64,000 nucleotides of DNA from NCBI GenBank assembly GCA_963971225.1, contig OZ020269.1, forward strand, positions 107,145,486 to 107,209,485, read 5' to 3'. This DNA is from Melieria omissa. Its lineage: Eukaryota; Arthropoda; Insecta; Diptera; Ulidiidae. The translations under genes were made by a program, and so were the position numbers. Below, piece by piece: positions 35,790-47,409 of this stretch. The notes under the pieces were generated by a model that had not been told where the DNA came from, made no database searches, and worked only from the letters and a program-made list of their open reading frames with translations. How positions within the stretch are numbered: the first letter of the stretch is position 1; the number at the start of each line of letters is the position of its first letter.

Positions 35790-35990
35790 GTATGTCCTTA
35801 AGGTTGCCGTATATCCTTGCTGTATGTCCTTAAGGTGCTTCTATGACCTCAAAACGCTTTTCTCTTATTGGCAAATGGACTTTTTCGAAAAGCTAAAAGT
35901 CATATGGTGCCAAATCAGGCAAATATAAAAAGTTGTTGATGTTTAAAACTCAATTTTAGTCAAAAAATAGGTCACACGTGTCTATCGATC
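35790..35990 (-). pseudogene. Mariner transposase C-terminal fragment
   Basis: On the minus strand the sequence around 35920-35830 reads LPDLAPYDF, a stop, then LFEKVHLPIREKRFEVIEA. This matches the mariner hallmark PDLAPxDFxLFxKLxxxxRxxRF, which carries the final catalytic Asp of the DD34D triad. Upstream, FLTKIEF-type residues in a broken frame fit the preceding segment. No ends and no N-terminal half are visible. This is unrelated in orientation to the mariner at 27.6-28.1 kb. Confidence 0.65.
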
Positions 35991-35999
35991 AACTTGTGC

Positions 36000-37480
36000 G
36001 TTAAAGAAAAATGCATTAAATTAATGTCAACGAGATGACGTACGTTAAGAAAACGGGTCGAAAATGACCCAGATTAAAATTACAAACTCAAATTACAAAA
36101 ATAACAAAGCCAACTTAATTTTTAAAATATAAAACGCTTTGATTTCGATAGATAATATCCAAGTAAAAAAGTCATGAAAAGACAGATAAAATAATTAGAA
36201 AAATTTTAAAAATATTAGAAGTGCAAAACTAAAAACTACATCAACGTAGGTCTACGGTTAAATCAATTTTCAGTAATTTCAATGCAAATTTTGACTGATC
36301 TTTGAACGCACAGTTTTGATTGAATCTGCTGTCATTGCGACTGTTAGTTGGTCATCATTTATGTCCTCACAATATTTTTTAAATCGCATATATCACACAT
36401 AAATCCTGTCACGGGTTGAATAATCATTTTCAGAAACTTGGTCCACCAATTGGAATGTTGGGGTAAAAGTTTAACCAGGTTTCAAATAAAACTAAATAAA
36501 TCTTTGTTCAATGACACAAACCTACTGTCACTTCAGATGTAATAACTTCGCTTTAAGTGAACCAAATGTCATGAAATTTCAACTGGAACTCCGAAAAGAA
36601 TGTACCTTTCCAATGTACTAAGCAACATTGCTGAGTATATGAAGGAACATCTATTTTTTCAAGTGTTCTGTCTATTTTTGAACACAACTTGTAACACAAT
36701 GAACAGCAGAAAACAGAAAATAGAACCCAAAAATACATTTATTTCAATTTCTATCAAAGAAAATATTCACAAAAATGTTGCAAAAAGAAAAATATATTTA
36801 CATTCTCAGTTCATTATCTTATCGATATGTATTGAAAAATATTTTTTGGAAAAGTTGCAGTGTTTGTGATGATTGGCCACTGCATCAAATATTGCACTGG
36901 TTTGCTTACAACAACAACAACAACAACAGTGTTCACACAAAACTCCAACAAGTCGACAGCTTTGTTGGCTGCAAATTGTCGCTGTTATCATCGACCTCGA
37001 CTGCAATTTTACTTGGCAGCAATGCAACGAAATGCACTCAACAACGATAAACTTCGGTACAGAACCCTTAAAACACTGTTAACAGCGGTTCACTGTTAAC
37101 AGCAGTTCACTGCTAACAGCACACAACAACAGGCGAACTGGCCAACCCACGAACCAACCAACTGACCAGCAGCCGGCGCTTAAGATTCTTCACTTTGCTT
37201 GCTGACCATTGCCGTGCTGGTGCCTTCAAGCCAGCAACAGTAATAATAACAGCAACAGCAACCACAACTACAAACACCACCACCACCACCACCACCAGTG
37301 GCTAACAGCGGCGTCCGCGTACCGCTTGCGGCCGTATGCGACAGTCGTATTTGGTAGATACGGTGCCGTTCGATGCGATAATGCCGCCAGCCAGTCAACA
37401 GCGCCGAGACAGACGAGCCGCTGCTGACGGACGACACTGCCTGAACGACGACTTGGGCTCGGCTCGCGTTCGCTTGGCCG
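36000..37480. repeat. Mixed unique sequence with CAA, CAC and GTTAACAG runs
   Basis: 36908-36930 is a CAA run, 37277-37298 a CAC run, and 37080-37122 holds two and a half copies of a 17-bp word (GTTAACAGCGGTTCACT). G+C rises steadily from 37100 toward the candidate exon. His-rich, Gln-rich and Val-rich open frames on the two strands come from the trinucleotide runs. Confidence 0.5.
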
Positions 37481-37534
37481 CCTGCCGTCCGTCCGTCGCA
37501 CAGCGTTCAGCTCGGTTCTTCTGTTCCGCTGACT

Positions 37535-37595
37535 TCACTTCAGTTTAGTTCAGTTCAGTTCGGTTGAGTTCAGTCAGTCAGTCAGTCTCACATGC
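37535..37595 (+). promoter_or_regulatory. Cluster of initiator-like TCAGTT motifs, possible core promoter
   Basis: TCAGTT occurs three times in 37540-37560, with four TCAG units near 37570-37590. TCAGTT matches the arthropod initiator consensus. The cluster sits at the left edge of a G+C-richer, UTR-like block. There is no TATA box at the right spacing. It could instead be a simple repeat. Confidence 0.3.
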
Positions 37596-38740
37596 GGCGG
37601 CGCTGCAATTGATGTGCGGTTCAGCTCGTGGTTCAGTTTGTATTTGGCAAGCGTACGATTCAGTTCTGTGGCAACTGTCGCCGGGTTAAAAACGTTCGAA
37701 TGCTTCGAATGCTAAAGAGCCAGCAAAACGCACTCACACACACATACACACGCACCAACAACAACCACAACGACAGCAATAAATCTAAATGAAGCAAATA
37801 ATCAAATTTAAAAAGTTATTGCAAAAAGCGGTTAAATTCGAAAAAATTCAAGCGGTCGAATGTCAGCAAATTTGCATCAAGTTTTAAGTGAAGTTTGTTG
37901 AATAAAACGCCAACAACAACAACAGTAAAGTGTGCGGAAATATCGTTGCAGTGTGTTGAACGAGTTTTTCTGAAAAGTGCAAATTTACGTTGCGTTAAGA
38001 AAATTCTAAATGATTTTGTTTTAAAAATCGACAACAAGTTTCAAATCGCGAAAAGTTTCAGAGTTCGCGAGTTGCATTGGCCGGCAATTTTTGTTGACAT
38101 TTGCCAAGTGAAAAAAAACTACGGTTTTGTGAGAGTTGAGAAATTCTGAATATTCGAATTCGGAATTTTCAGGCCCAGTCAGCGAAAGTGCGGCTTTAAT
38201 CTAATTAACGTGGCCACGCCAATCGTTCGAGTGTAGTTCGAATACAACTTCTGCAACAACAGCAACAAATTAATGAAAGCAACAATAACCACGCAGGCAG
38301 AAACTCGGCTCGCAGAATTTCATTTGATTGGTTAATCGATTAGCTGCGATTTTCAGTTGTTTAACGAATTTAGACATTTCGGCGCGGTCACTTGAAAAAG
38401 TGCAATAAAAACAGTTTTAGTTTTTAAAAATTGGTTGCAAAAATCAACAAAATTTCTATAGAATTCTGATGTTCGGCAAAATTTCGTATAGAAATCAAGT
38501 TTGAAAGGCAAGTTTTTTTGTTCGTTTGCCGTCGCTGCAGTTTTGGCTGAAAATTGAAAAATTTCCATTGCGCAAAACTATTCAACGCGATATTCAAAAC
38601 AACAACAACAAATTTAATTAGAAAGTTAAAATATCGAACGGCAAATGTTGCATTTTTGTGGTAACGCACAAACAACCCATGTTGGATTATAAATTAAACC
38701 CATACATTTGGGGGATACAATGAGGCCAGAAAGATACGAT
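37560..38740 (+). other. Candidate first exon: long 5' UTR plus seven codons, then splice donor
   Basis: A 1.2-kb block of higher G+C, with AAAGTGCAAA, CAACAACAAC and AAAACGTTCG motifs typical of fly 5' UTRs. It ends in ATG at 38720 (A at -3, a good context), giving MRPERYD, directly followed by GTGAGTAT at 38741, a near-ideal splice donor. Sequence composition switches to A+T-rich, intron-like DNA right after this point, and the 0.73-kb AAAAT array follows. I do not recognise the seven residues as any known protein start. The downstream exon is not identifiable in the window. Chance occurrence of ATG plus donor is possible. Confidence 0.35.
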
Positions 38741-38749
38741 GTGAGTATA

Positions 38750-38990
38750 GAAAATTTTACATTTATTTGTGATTTTTGAAAAAAAAAAAAAATACGAAAA
38801 TAAGATAAATTTGATTATTTTGGGGATAAAACATATTTGAATTAAATGAAATATTAAATGTAAATAAACATTTAATATGTTTAGCAAAATTACATTAGGA
38901 GTAAATAAATAATGAAACACAAAAAAAAAATAATAAAAATAAAATAAAAAAATTAAATAAAAACTAAAATTAAATCAAATAAAAGAAAAG
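38750..38990. other. A-rich lead-in to the pentanucleotide array
   Basis: A/T-rich sequence with long A tracts (38777-38792) that grades into the AAAAT array. No coding content. Confidence 0.5.
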
Positions 38991-38994
38991 AAAA

Positions 38995-39723
38995 AAATAA
39001 AATAAAATAAAATAAAATAAAATGAAATACAATAAAATAAAATAAAATAAAATAAAATAAAATAAAATAAAATAAAATAAAATAAAATAAAATAAAATAA
39101 AATAAAATAAAATAAAATAAAATAAATAAAATAAAATAAAATAAAATAAAATAAAATAAAATAAAATAAAATAAAATAAAATAAAATAAAATAAAATAAA
39201 ATAAAATAAAATAAAATAAAATAAAATAAAATAAAATAAAATAAAATAAAATAAAATAAAATAAAATAAAATAAAATAAAATAAAATAAAATAAAATAAA
39301 ATAAAATAAAATAAAATAAAATAAAATAAAATAAAATGAAATACAATAAAATACAATAAAATACAATAAAATAAAATAAAATAAAATAAAATAAAATAAA
39401 ATAAAATAAAATAAAATAAAATAAAATAAAATAAAATAAAATAAAATAAAATAAAATAAAATAAAATAAAATAAAATAAAATAAAATACAAAAAATAAAA
39501 TAAAATAAAATAAAATAAAATAAAATAAAATAAAATAAAATAAAATAAAATAAATAAAATAAAATAAAATGAAGTTAAAATAAAATAAATAAAAATGAAA
39601 TAAAATAAAATAAAATAAAATAAAATAAAATAAAATAAAATAAAATAAAATAAAATAAAATAAAATAAAATAATATGGAATAAAATAAAATAAAATAAAA
39701 TAAAATAAAATAAAATAAAATAA
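38995..39723. repeat. (AAAAT)n pentanucleotide microsatellite, about 730 bp
   Basis: Roughly 145 five-base units, nearly uninterrupted. Minor variants are AATAAATAAAAT slips near 39123 and 39552, a GAAATAC variant at 39021-39030 and again near 39335-39345, and AATATGGAAT at 39672. Long open frames on the minus strand (up to 265 codons of Phe-Ile-Leu-Phe-Tyr) are a by-product of the five-base period and are not a gene. Confidence 0.98.
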
Positions 39724-39729
39724 ATTTAA

Positions 39730-40360
39730 ATACATAATATATAAAAACATATAACAATATATTTATTTTATGTTATCAAATTAAATATAAAATATAGAAT
39801 ACAAAAAATGAGGATATTAAAAAAAACCAAATGAAAAATAAAAAAATATATAGAAGAAAATATAAAATATTAAAATAATAAAATATTTAAATGTAAAATA
39901 GAAAAAAAACAAAAATTGATAATATGAATTAAAAAATATAAAAAATATAAATAATTACAAATAAAATATAAAATATAAGATTTAAATTATAATATGTAAA
40001 AAAATAAAAGAGAAGGTATACAAAATTAAAAGTAAAAATAAAATTAAAAATTTAAAAATTAAAAAAAGATATTACACATATAATATTACACACACACAGT
40101 AAAAAAAAATTAGTTTAAAAAGTAAAACAAAAAAAATTAAAAATTAAAAGTAAGAATAAAAATAAAAAACTAAATTAAAAATTTAAACATTAAAAACAGA
40201 TATCACACATAGTACAAAATTTGATTTAAAAAATAAAATGAAAAAATTAATAATAAAAAGTAAAACTTAAAGTTAAAAACTAAATTAAAAATTTTAAAAT
40301 TAAAAAAAGATATCACACATAGTAAAAAAATGTAGTTTAAAAAGTATTATCTAATATTAT
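39730..40360. repeat. A-rich sequence with about 115-bp decayed units
   Basis: AAAAAAAGATATCACACATAGTA, in variants, recurs at about 40062, 40192 and 40300. It is followed each time by a TTTAAAAAGTAAAA block and a TAAATTAAAAATTTAAAAATT block. Confidence 0.6.
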
Positions 40361-42580
40361 TTTGTAAAACGGATTCATAAATTAGAAAAAATACATAGTT
40401 TTCTATATGAGTGCAAACAAATTCTGTATTTTCTAAATTAAATAAACAAAAATATAATATTCAAACAACAGTAAAATTATAAAAAACCAAGTAAATTGTG
40501 AGTGGAAGTAGTAACAGATTTTCAATTCAAAAATAGTATAAAAAGCCTCAAAAATCCAGATCAGCTTCACTGGAACTTAAGAAGTCCCACTGCGGTATTA
40601 AGAAATTGAAACACGAGTCCGTCAATGATAGATAACATTTGTAATTGAAATTTTTTCAAATACTGCAAAAATTTGGTTTTTGAATTCAATGACTTCAATG
40701 TATACAAAGTTTTCTCACAAGTTGGTGGAAATGACAATCACAATTTAGTGATTTGGCCAAAGAATTTCTATTGTGACGTAATCAGGTTAAACAAGAAGAC
40801 AGTAATCAATGCGACAATCAAAGAAACAGTGTTCAATTGATACTTTTTTAAAAATCATAAATATTTTAGTTTTAATTGAATACTTAATTCCAATATGGAA
40901 AACGTTTTTCAGTTTTAAAGCTGAAACAAATGACGATCACAAATTAGTGATTTGGCCTAAGAAACTCTCTCAGAATACCAAAAAGTTGGAAGTTTTAAAC
41001 TAAATTATTCCACTAAAGTTTACTAAATAGTAGTTAAGTTCTGAAACATGTTGGCAAAAATCACACAAACTTACTTACTACAAACTTAGTGTTTTGGCTA
41101 GCAAAACGTGACAGAAAATAAAACTTTCCACCGCATCTGACTAACTAACTAAACTTTGTTAAGCGAACTGTCGATTGTGCTGACAGGTATTTGGCGCCGC
41201 AATGATTGATGCGTGTTGTGGCCAAAGAATGCAAGACTTGGAATTATTCAAGAACGACACGGAAACACTTTGGCAAAACACTGCAAGCCAGTGCAGAGCC
41301 AGCAATAAAAAAGCCATAGAAGCGCATTGATTAAACATTAATGCTGAAATTATTGAGAGAAAAAAATCCAAGAAATGAATTTCACAAGAAAAGCAGCCAA
41401 CTTAAAGAGCTTAAAAACCAGAGCTCAAGTCATGTAAACAAAGATTTACATAGAGCGAGCTGGAAATTTATTCAAACAATGACCGGCCGACCCATAGTGG
41501 AGCAAAGCAACGTTTCGTGGTCGTAAAACGCTAAATGCCGCTAAATGCGAGTGAGAGCGAAAAATGAATGCCTAGAAAAAATATTTCTGAAATGATAAAC
41601 ATTTTTATGAAAGCATTTTATTGGTGCGATATCAAAGCGGCACGCGGCGGTAGTTGAGCGACAGACAGCGACACCAACAGTTGACTTGTGTGGTTGGAAT
41701 GTCAGAGTTGCACTAAATTTTACTACATAGACGACAACAAAACAACAAAGTGTGCGACAATTTATGGGCCCAGTAGAAGACTGTAACGGTTTGTGGTAGT
41801 TGAAAAGTATTAAAAAAAAGTTTTGAGAAGAACGATAAATAAATAAAAAGAAAGGGAGATTTGGTTAGAATTTTGCACGGCAAGTGGAACAGTTAGTAGA
41901 TTTTCATTATTTGATATAAAAAATGTAGTAATTTTTAAGAAAAATTCCATATAATTAAAATATGACATGTCTATAAGACGTTTCAAAACAAGTCACTTGG
42001 ACTTTCAGTTACTTGCCGAACATACTTTGCTTCCGTCCAGCTATCTCGGGGCTGAGTTTCACTCATCCAGGGGCCTCGTTCATCTCTGGGTTTGATGAGG
42101 TCAACAAGAACAGCATTGCTGAACTTAGCAACACCCACATTCTCACCGATCTCTTTTAAGTCGATCTGCAAAACCAAAGAACTTTGGCTGGTACCACTGG
42201 GACTTGACAGGATCTAAACGAAGTCTATCTAATCTTTCAGTTTACCTAACCTGGCCTACTTTCAAGTCAAGTCGCTTGAAGTTTTAGCAAATTTTTACTT
42301 GAACATTTTATTTGAAATACAGAACCATTTGATGAAAAGTAGACTGTTTGTAATAATGCCAGAAATTTCAAAGCCTTTGGGAAAGTTGGATATGCGCAGA
42401 AGGTTTATGGCTCTACCAAACTATGGTTCTACCTTACTGTTTCTTGGAAGAAGATGAAATTATGTTTCTTATATAAATATTTCTCTTGTGTAAATAACTG
42501 TTTTGGTCAAGCGAGGACTAAATATCGTAGAGTATGTTTCTTCTCTAAGCTTCCTCAATAAAAGAGTTCATTTCTGAACC
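40360..42580. repeat. Unique sequence with a three-unit repeat at 40680-41110
   Basis: ATCACAATTTAGTGATTTGGCC, in variants, lies at about 40736, 40937 and 41078, with TTTTCNNNNNTTGG-type context before each, giving spacings of about 200 and 142 bp. The rest, 41110-42580, is unique-looking. 41630-41780 is richer in G+C. No gene recognised. Confidence 0.55.
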
Positions 42581-42749
42581 ACTTTGGCCGTAATCTTATA
42601 TCACAGCGGGTTTGGGTTTGGGCTTGTGAAATTGTTCACAGTGTCCGAACTTCTACTTCTAGTAAAAAGAAGAATGTAGATAGAGGCATTATGATGACAC
42701 TGGATAATGCACGTTACTGGATATATTCGCAGCTTGGACTGGTTTCGAG

Positions 42750-43700
42750 CATTAACGAACACAGGATGCTTCCTTTCACTACTTTGCTGTACACTGTGGT
42801 CCTCACAATGGGCATTCGAAGTCCTCAATTTTACTAGCCGAACAGTTCGCAAACTTAGATTAATTTTGACCATTGCCAAGCACGGGACAAGAAGAGATTC
42901 CACACACTCTTTGGTCATCAGAATGAATGTTAGAAATCTTCGCTCTAATTACCCAAACAGTTCGCAGGCTCAGACTGACTGGACAACAGGAGGTTTGAAA
43001 CACTATTTGGACATCACAATGGACCTTAGGAGCCTCCGAGTTTGTTAGACAAGCAGTTCGAAGGCACAGACTCATTTCGGGCCATCAGGAGACAAAGACT
43101 GTGTAATCTTTGAGAACACTATGGACTTAAGAGGGCTTCGATTTTACTTGTCATGCAGTCAATGGTCATCACAAGGCACCTTAGAGACCTCCGAGTATGT
43201 CAGACAAAAAGTCCGCTTACTCAGGGCGACAGGACAACAGGAGGTTTGACACACTCCTTAGATATCTTAATGGGGTCAGAAGTCTTCGATTGTACTTGTC
43301 ATGCAGTCGTTGGACATTATATTGGACTTTAGAGGTCTTAGATTTTACTAGCCGTGCTCTCCTTGGACATCACAATGGGACTTAAAGCTTTCCGAGTATG
43401 TTAGATAAGCAGTTCTAAGGTCAAGATGACGGAACAACGGGAGGTTTGACATACTTTGTAGACATCACCTTAGAGACCTTCGAGTATGTTAGAGAAACAC
43501 AATTCCAAACATGGCACAACAGGATACAAAAACTGTGCCTTTGGTATCACAATGGACTTTAAAGGTCTTCGATTTTACTTGTCGTGCCGTCATTTACCAT
43601 CCCAATGCACCTAAGAAAAATGTGTTAGACAAACAATTCGAAGGCTCAGGGTGACGGGACAACAGGAGGTTGGACTCAATCTTTGGGCATCGCAGTCAGC
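42750..43700. repeat. Decayed tandem array, about 200-250 bp unit
   Basis: GGACAACAGGAGGTTTGACACACT, in variants, recurs at about 42885, 42981, 43232, 43431 and 43657. Between copies a CATCACAATGGACCTTAGAGG, CTCCGAGTATGTTAGACAA and CAGTTCGAAGGC order is kept. G+C is near 45 percent, unlike the flanks. Open frames across it do not stay in phase between units. Confidence 0.75.
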
Positions 43701-43719
43701 GTTCGAACAATCGAAAACC

Positions 43720-45640
43720 TAACCTAACCTAGAAAATTCTCAGAATGAGTTAATATAAAAAAAAATAAGTAAAATAATAAAATAAAGTCTGACATAGATA
43801 GTTCCGACATCCACTAAATGACAAATAGTTATGTTAAAGCAATTTTGGATTTTAATTTTTCAACATTATCTTTGAATTAATTTTGAAACCCAACACTCTC
43901 GAGGTCTAACTGAGAGTTATTTCAATTCAATTAAATTATTGAAATGAGAATTATTTCAATTTTCAAACAAGTTTTTGCCAGCTCAACTCAACAACAACCA
44001 AGTCAACTATCATCAAAAGTCTATTTGCAGTACATGAAAAAATAAATAAAAATTGAATAAGAAATATAAATGTAATTGTTTGTAGTTAATGTATTCATTA
44101 TGATGCTGACGATGATGATAATGATGATTATGATTACCATAAAAATAACAACAACTACACCCCATAAAAATTACCATACAACAAGCAGCTACGCAAAGGG
44201 CGGAACGCGAAGCAACCCCTGCCGCGTCGAGCAACCTTTCAGTTCAGGTATCCGAACATATTTTCAAGTTGTTTTTACAACAAAAACAAACTGCCCTACA
44301 CACAGTCAAATGTATGGTTGTGCATATGTGATATTTTTATTATATTTTTTCTTATTTCAAAGCTTGTGTCATTGACTGGCGTGAAATAAATCAAACGCAG
44401 CAACTTGGCAACCCTTGGCCGCGGCTCAATTCTGGTGCGGCCATTTGTGCACATATTGTCTGCTCTTCAATTTGTTGTTGTAGTTGGTGTTGTTGTGTTT
44501 TCTTAGCTGTTATTAGACGCACTATGGTGTCATTGTTGTTGTTGTTGCTGTGGTAGCAGTTCGAAAATGTGGCCAGCAAAAGGTTAACAAGCTCGCTGGC
44601 ACTTCCCACCCGAGATATGCGCAGCAACTCGAAATCATAAAAATCTACAATGCACATTGTAAAAACATTATCGTTTTGCAACTCTGCGCGCGTCATAAAC
44701 GAGCCCACAAAAGAGCAAAACGCCAGCGGCGTTCCCTCTGTGTGAGTGTGTGTGTGTGAATGCGGCGGCACAACGAAAGGAGATAATGCGCCAATGGCAG
44801 CAGCAACAACAACAACGATAGTAACAATAAAAACTACAATAACAACAACAATAATGCGTATTAACACCAAAATTGTAATATAATAAAAAAGCGATTAGGG
44901 AATTTGCGCGTATTTGTACAAAAGATTTAATTAACCTTATCGCTTCGCTTTCGCCGCTCGCTTCATGTCGCACGGCCACGGCGCGGCAGGCAGCCAGTTG
45001 GGGGCGTTTGCTGGCCGATTAGTGTCGCTTGCCGCTCCTAATTGTTGTTGGCTGCCAGTCAATGCGATTTCTTTGACATTTATTCAATTGTTGTTGTTGT
45101 TATGTTATGGTTGGCGCTTTCGTTGTCTTCTTCTTCTTATTGTTATTGTTATTGACTATGGAATCGGCACGAATACAATATTGAAGCTGGAGTGTAAAGT
45201 ACCCATTGCCACCTGTCGCTGTCGCTGACGACGCTGCGACTTGGCGACGCTGCGCACTTCGAGCAGGAAATGTCAATAGTGCGTTTTTGTTGATAAAAAT
45301 ATTTAGTTGGCGGTGCTGGGCATTGTGCAAAGTTATCGGAGTTGTGGTGTGTTGTCGTTGTCTTCGACACAAGTCCATGTGCCATACATGATTGACAGCA
45401 AAATACTGTTAGATAGTTTATTGAAGGATAGTTTATTATATGATTCCATTTTGGAACAAGATTCCCACTTTTGAGCCCAAAACCATAATTTATGTCAACT
45501 AAAATATCTGCAAAAACAAATATTTTGAGGAAGTTCGAACTTGAAACACTACTTCCCTCCTTTCGTGGCGACTTGTTTGAACATGTAGACGAGCGCAGCA
45601 AGTGTTGCCTGAGCGTAGCAGTGTTCAGAGTTGGGTTAAC
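43720..45640. other. GTT/CAA-rich unique sequence, no gene recognised
   Basis: ATGATG and GATGAT runs at 44100-44130, GTT runs at 44532-44550, GTGTGTGTG at 44742-44758, CAACAACAAC at 44800-44860 and a GTT run at 45090-45102. Open frames up to about 159 codons on the minus strand (44391-44870) are Val/Ile/Gln-rich by-products. Confidence 0.45.
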
Positions 45641-46830
45641 TTAAAAAATCTTAAAAATAAATAATAAAAAAAATATTAAAAAATAATAAATAATGATAAC
45701 TTAACTTAAAAAATCTTAAAAATAAAAAGAAATAATACAAAAATATACTAAAAAATAATAAATAATAATAAAAAATAAAAAAAATAAATAAATAACAAAT
45801 AATAAAAATAAATAAAAAAAGAAAACAAATATACAAATTCCAGAAAGTGAGAAAAAACTTCAAAAGTAAAAACATAAAAAGTAAGAATTGTTTTTGATTA
45901 ATTTGCAAGTAAAACATATTTTAAAAATAATTTTTTATAAAAACATGTTTCAAGCTTTTTCACCATTTGGCTTTACTATTCTGATTGATTTGTTGGAAAA
46001 AAATTGTCAATTAAATATTTTTCTGCTTTATCAGCAAACTGACAAAAATAAAGAAAAATCCATATAAAAACAACTAAAACAACAATTATGATGTCGAATA
46101 TTGCTTCAATCTTAAAATAAATAATAATAAAAATATTTAAAAAAATAAATATTAATAAAAATTAATAAGAAATGCAAACTAAAATACAAATTCCAGAAAG
46201 TCAGAAAAAACCTCAAAAGTAAAAAATAATTAAAAAAATATATTTTTATAAAAACTTCAAAAGTAAAAAACATAAAAAGTTAGAATTGTTGCAAAATTTT
46301 GATTCATTTGCAAGTAAAACATATTTTAAAAATACATTTTTTGTAAAAACATGTTTGAAGCTTTTTCACCATTTTGCTTTACTATTCTGATTGATTTGTT
46401 AAAAAATTTGTCAATTAAATATCTTTATCAACTTTATCAGCAAACTGATGAAAATAAAGAAAAATTCATATAAAAACAACAACAATAATTATGATGCAAT
46501 GATAAGAAAATAAAAAGAAATAATAAAAAATGTTAAAAAAAATAAATATAAATACAAATTAATAAGAAATGCAAACTAAAATACAAATTCCAGAAGGAAA
46601 AAAAGTAAGAATTGTGGCAACATTTTGATTAAATTGCATGTTAAACATCTTAATAAAAAAATATTTTTATAAAAACATTTTTCAAGCTTTTTCACCATTT
46701 TGCTTTACTATTCTGATTGATTTGTTGAAAAAATTCGTCAATTAAATACTTTTCTGCTTTATCAGCAAATTGACAAACACAAAGAAAAATTCATATAAAA
46801 AAACAACCACAACAATTATGATGTCGAATA
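45640..46830. repeat. Three-unit tandem array, about 325-405 bp unit
   Basis: CAAGCTTTTTCACCATTTTGC followed by TTTACTATTCTGATTGATTTG occurs at about 45950, 46357 and 46682. Each is preceded by TTCCAGAAAG and GTAAGAATTGT blocks and followed by TTTATCAGCAAACTGACAAA, AAAGAAAAATTCATATAAAA and ACAACAATTATGATG. Length differences come from the variable AATAATAAAA lead-in. Confidence 0.9.
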
Positions 46831-46834
46831 TTGC

Positions 46835-47280
46835 TTACACATGCAGCAACTGTGCCGCAGTGCGGCTGTCAAAAAGCACCAAATTGACACCATAAATGTC
46901 AGCGTCAGCCAAAAGTCGCAGCGTTGTCATTTCACAAATTTGTTGCTCGATGACAGCGAAACGTGTAATATGTGATAAAAACTATGAAAATCAGAAGCTT
47001 AGCTCAGGGATTTGTGCGATTGTGAGTGTGTTTGTCAAAATGTGCCAGTCACTGAGTGATATCGACGAGCGCGCTGGTGGGTCTGTCTGCTCGATGCAAT
47101 AACCGGAAAAGTGTCACCAAAAAATATCAAAATAAGCGTAATTATAGTAACGGTAAATGGGCACAAATTTTAAAAATTTTTTTATATCTGTAATTTTGAA
47201 TTTCAGATTCGAAATTGTACAACAACAGAAACCTACAAATTTTCCTAGCAACATAATTTTGTGAGCCAATTATTGCTGAA
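46835..47280. other. No gene recognised
   Basis: G+C-richer patch at 46840-47110 with a 68-codon open frame (46896-47102) that has no recognisable domain, then A+T-rich sequence. Confidence 0.4.
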
Positions 47281-47319
47281 TTAAACTTACAGTTGTTATT
47301 GTTGTTATCAACGCACATT

Positions 47320-47402
47320 TATGTATGAACGTGTATACATATGTATATGCATGCATATATGTATCTATGTGCATATACATATGTATACATATGTATAGAT
47401 AT
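47320..47402. repeat. ATACATATGTAT palindromic microsatellite
   Basis: Alternating purine-pyrimidine sequence with overlapping palindromes (ACATATGT, GCATGC, ACATATGTATACATATGT). It can form hairpins or Z-like DNA. Confidence 0.8.
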
Positions 47403-47409
47403 GTCGCCT

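Noticed and set aside
38953..39757. Minus-strand open frames up to 265 codons reading Phe-Ile-Leu-Phe-Tyr
   Set aside because: A five-base repeat lacking stops in these frames gives them automatically; it is the AAAAT microsatellite.
43710..43730. AACCTAACCTAACC motifs here and near 4965, 16390 and 21170 as telomeric TTAGG repeats
   Set aside because: Only two or three units each, scattered, and flies of this group lack TTAGG telomeres.
44391..44870. 159-codon minus-strand open frame
   Set aside because: Composed of Val/Ile runs, Thr-His repeats and Gln/Asn runs that reflect GTT, GTGT and CAA microsatellites.
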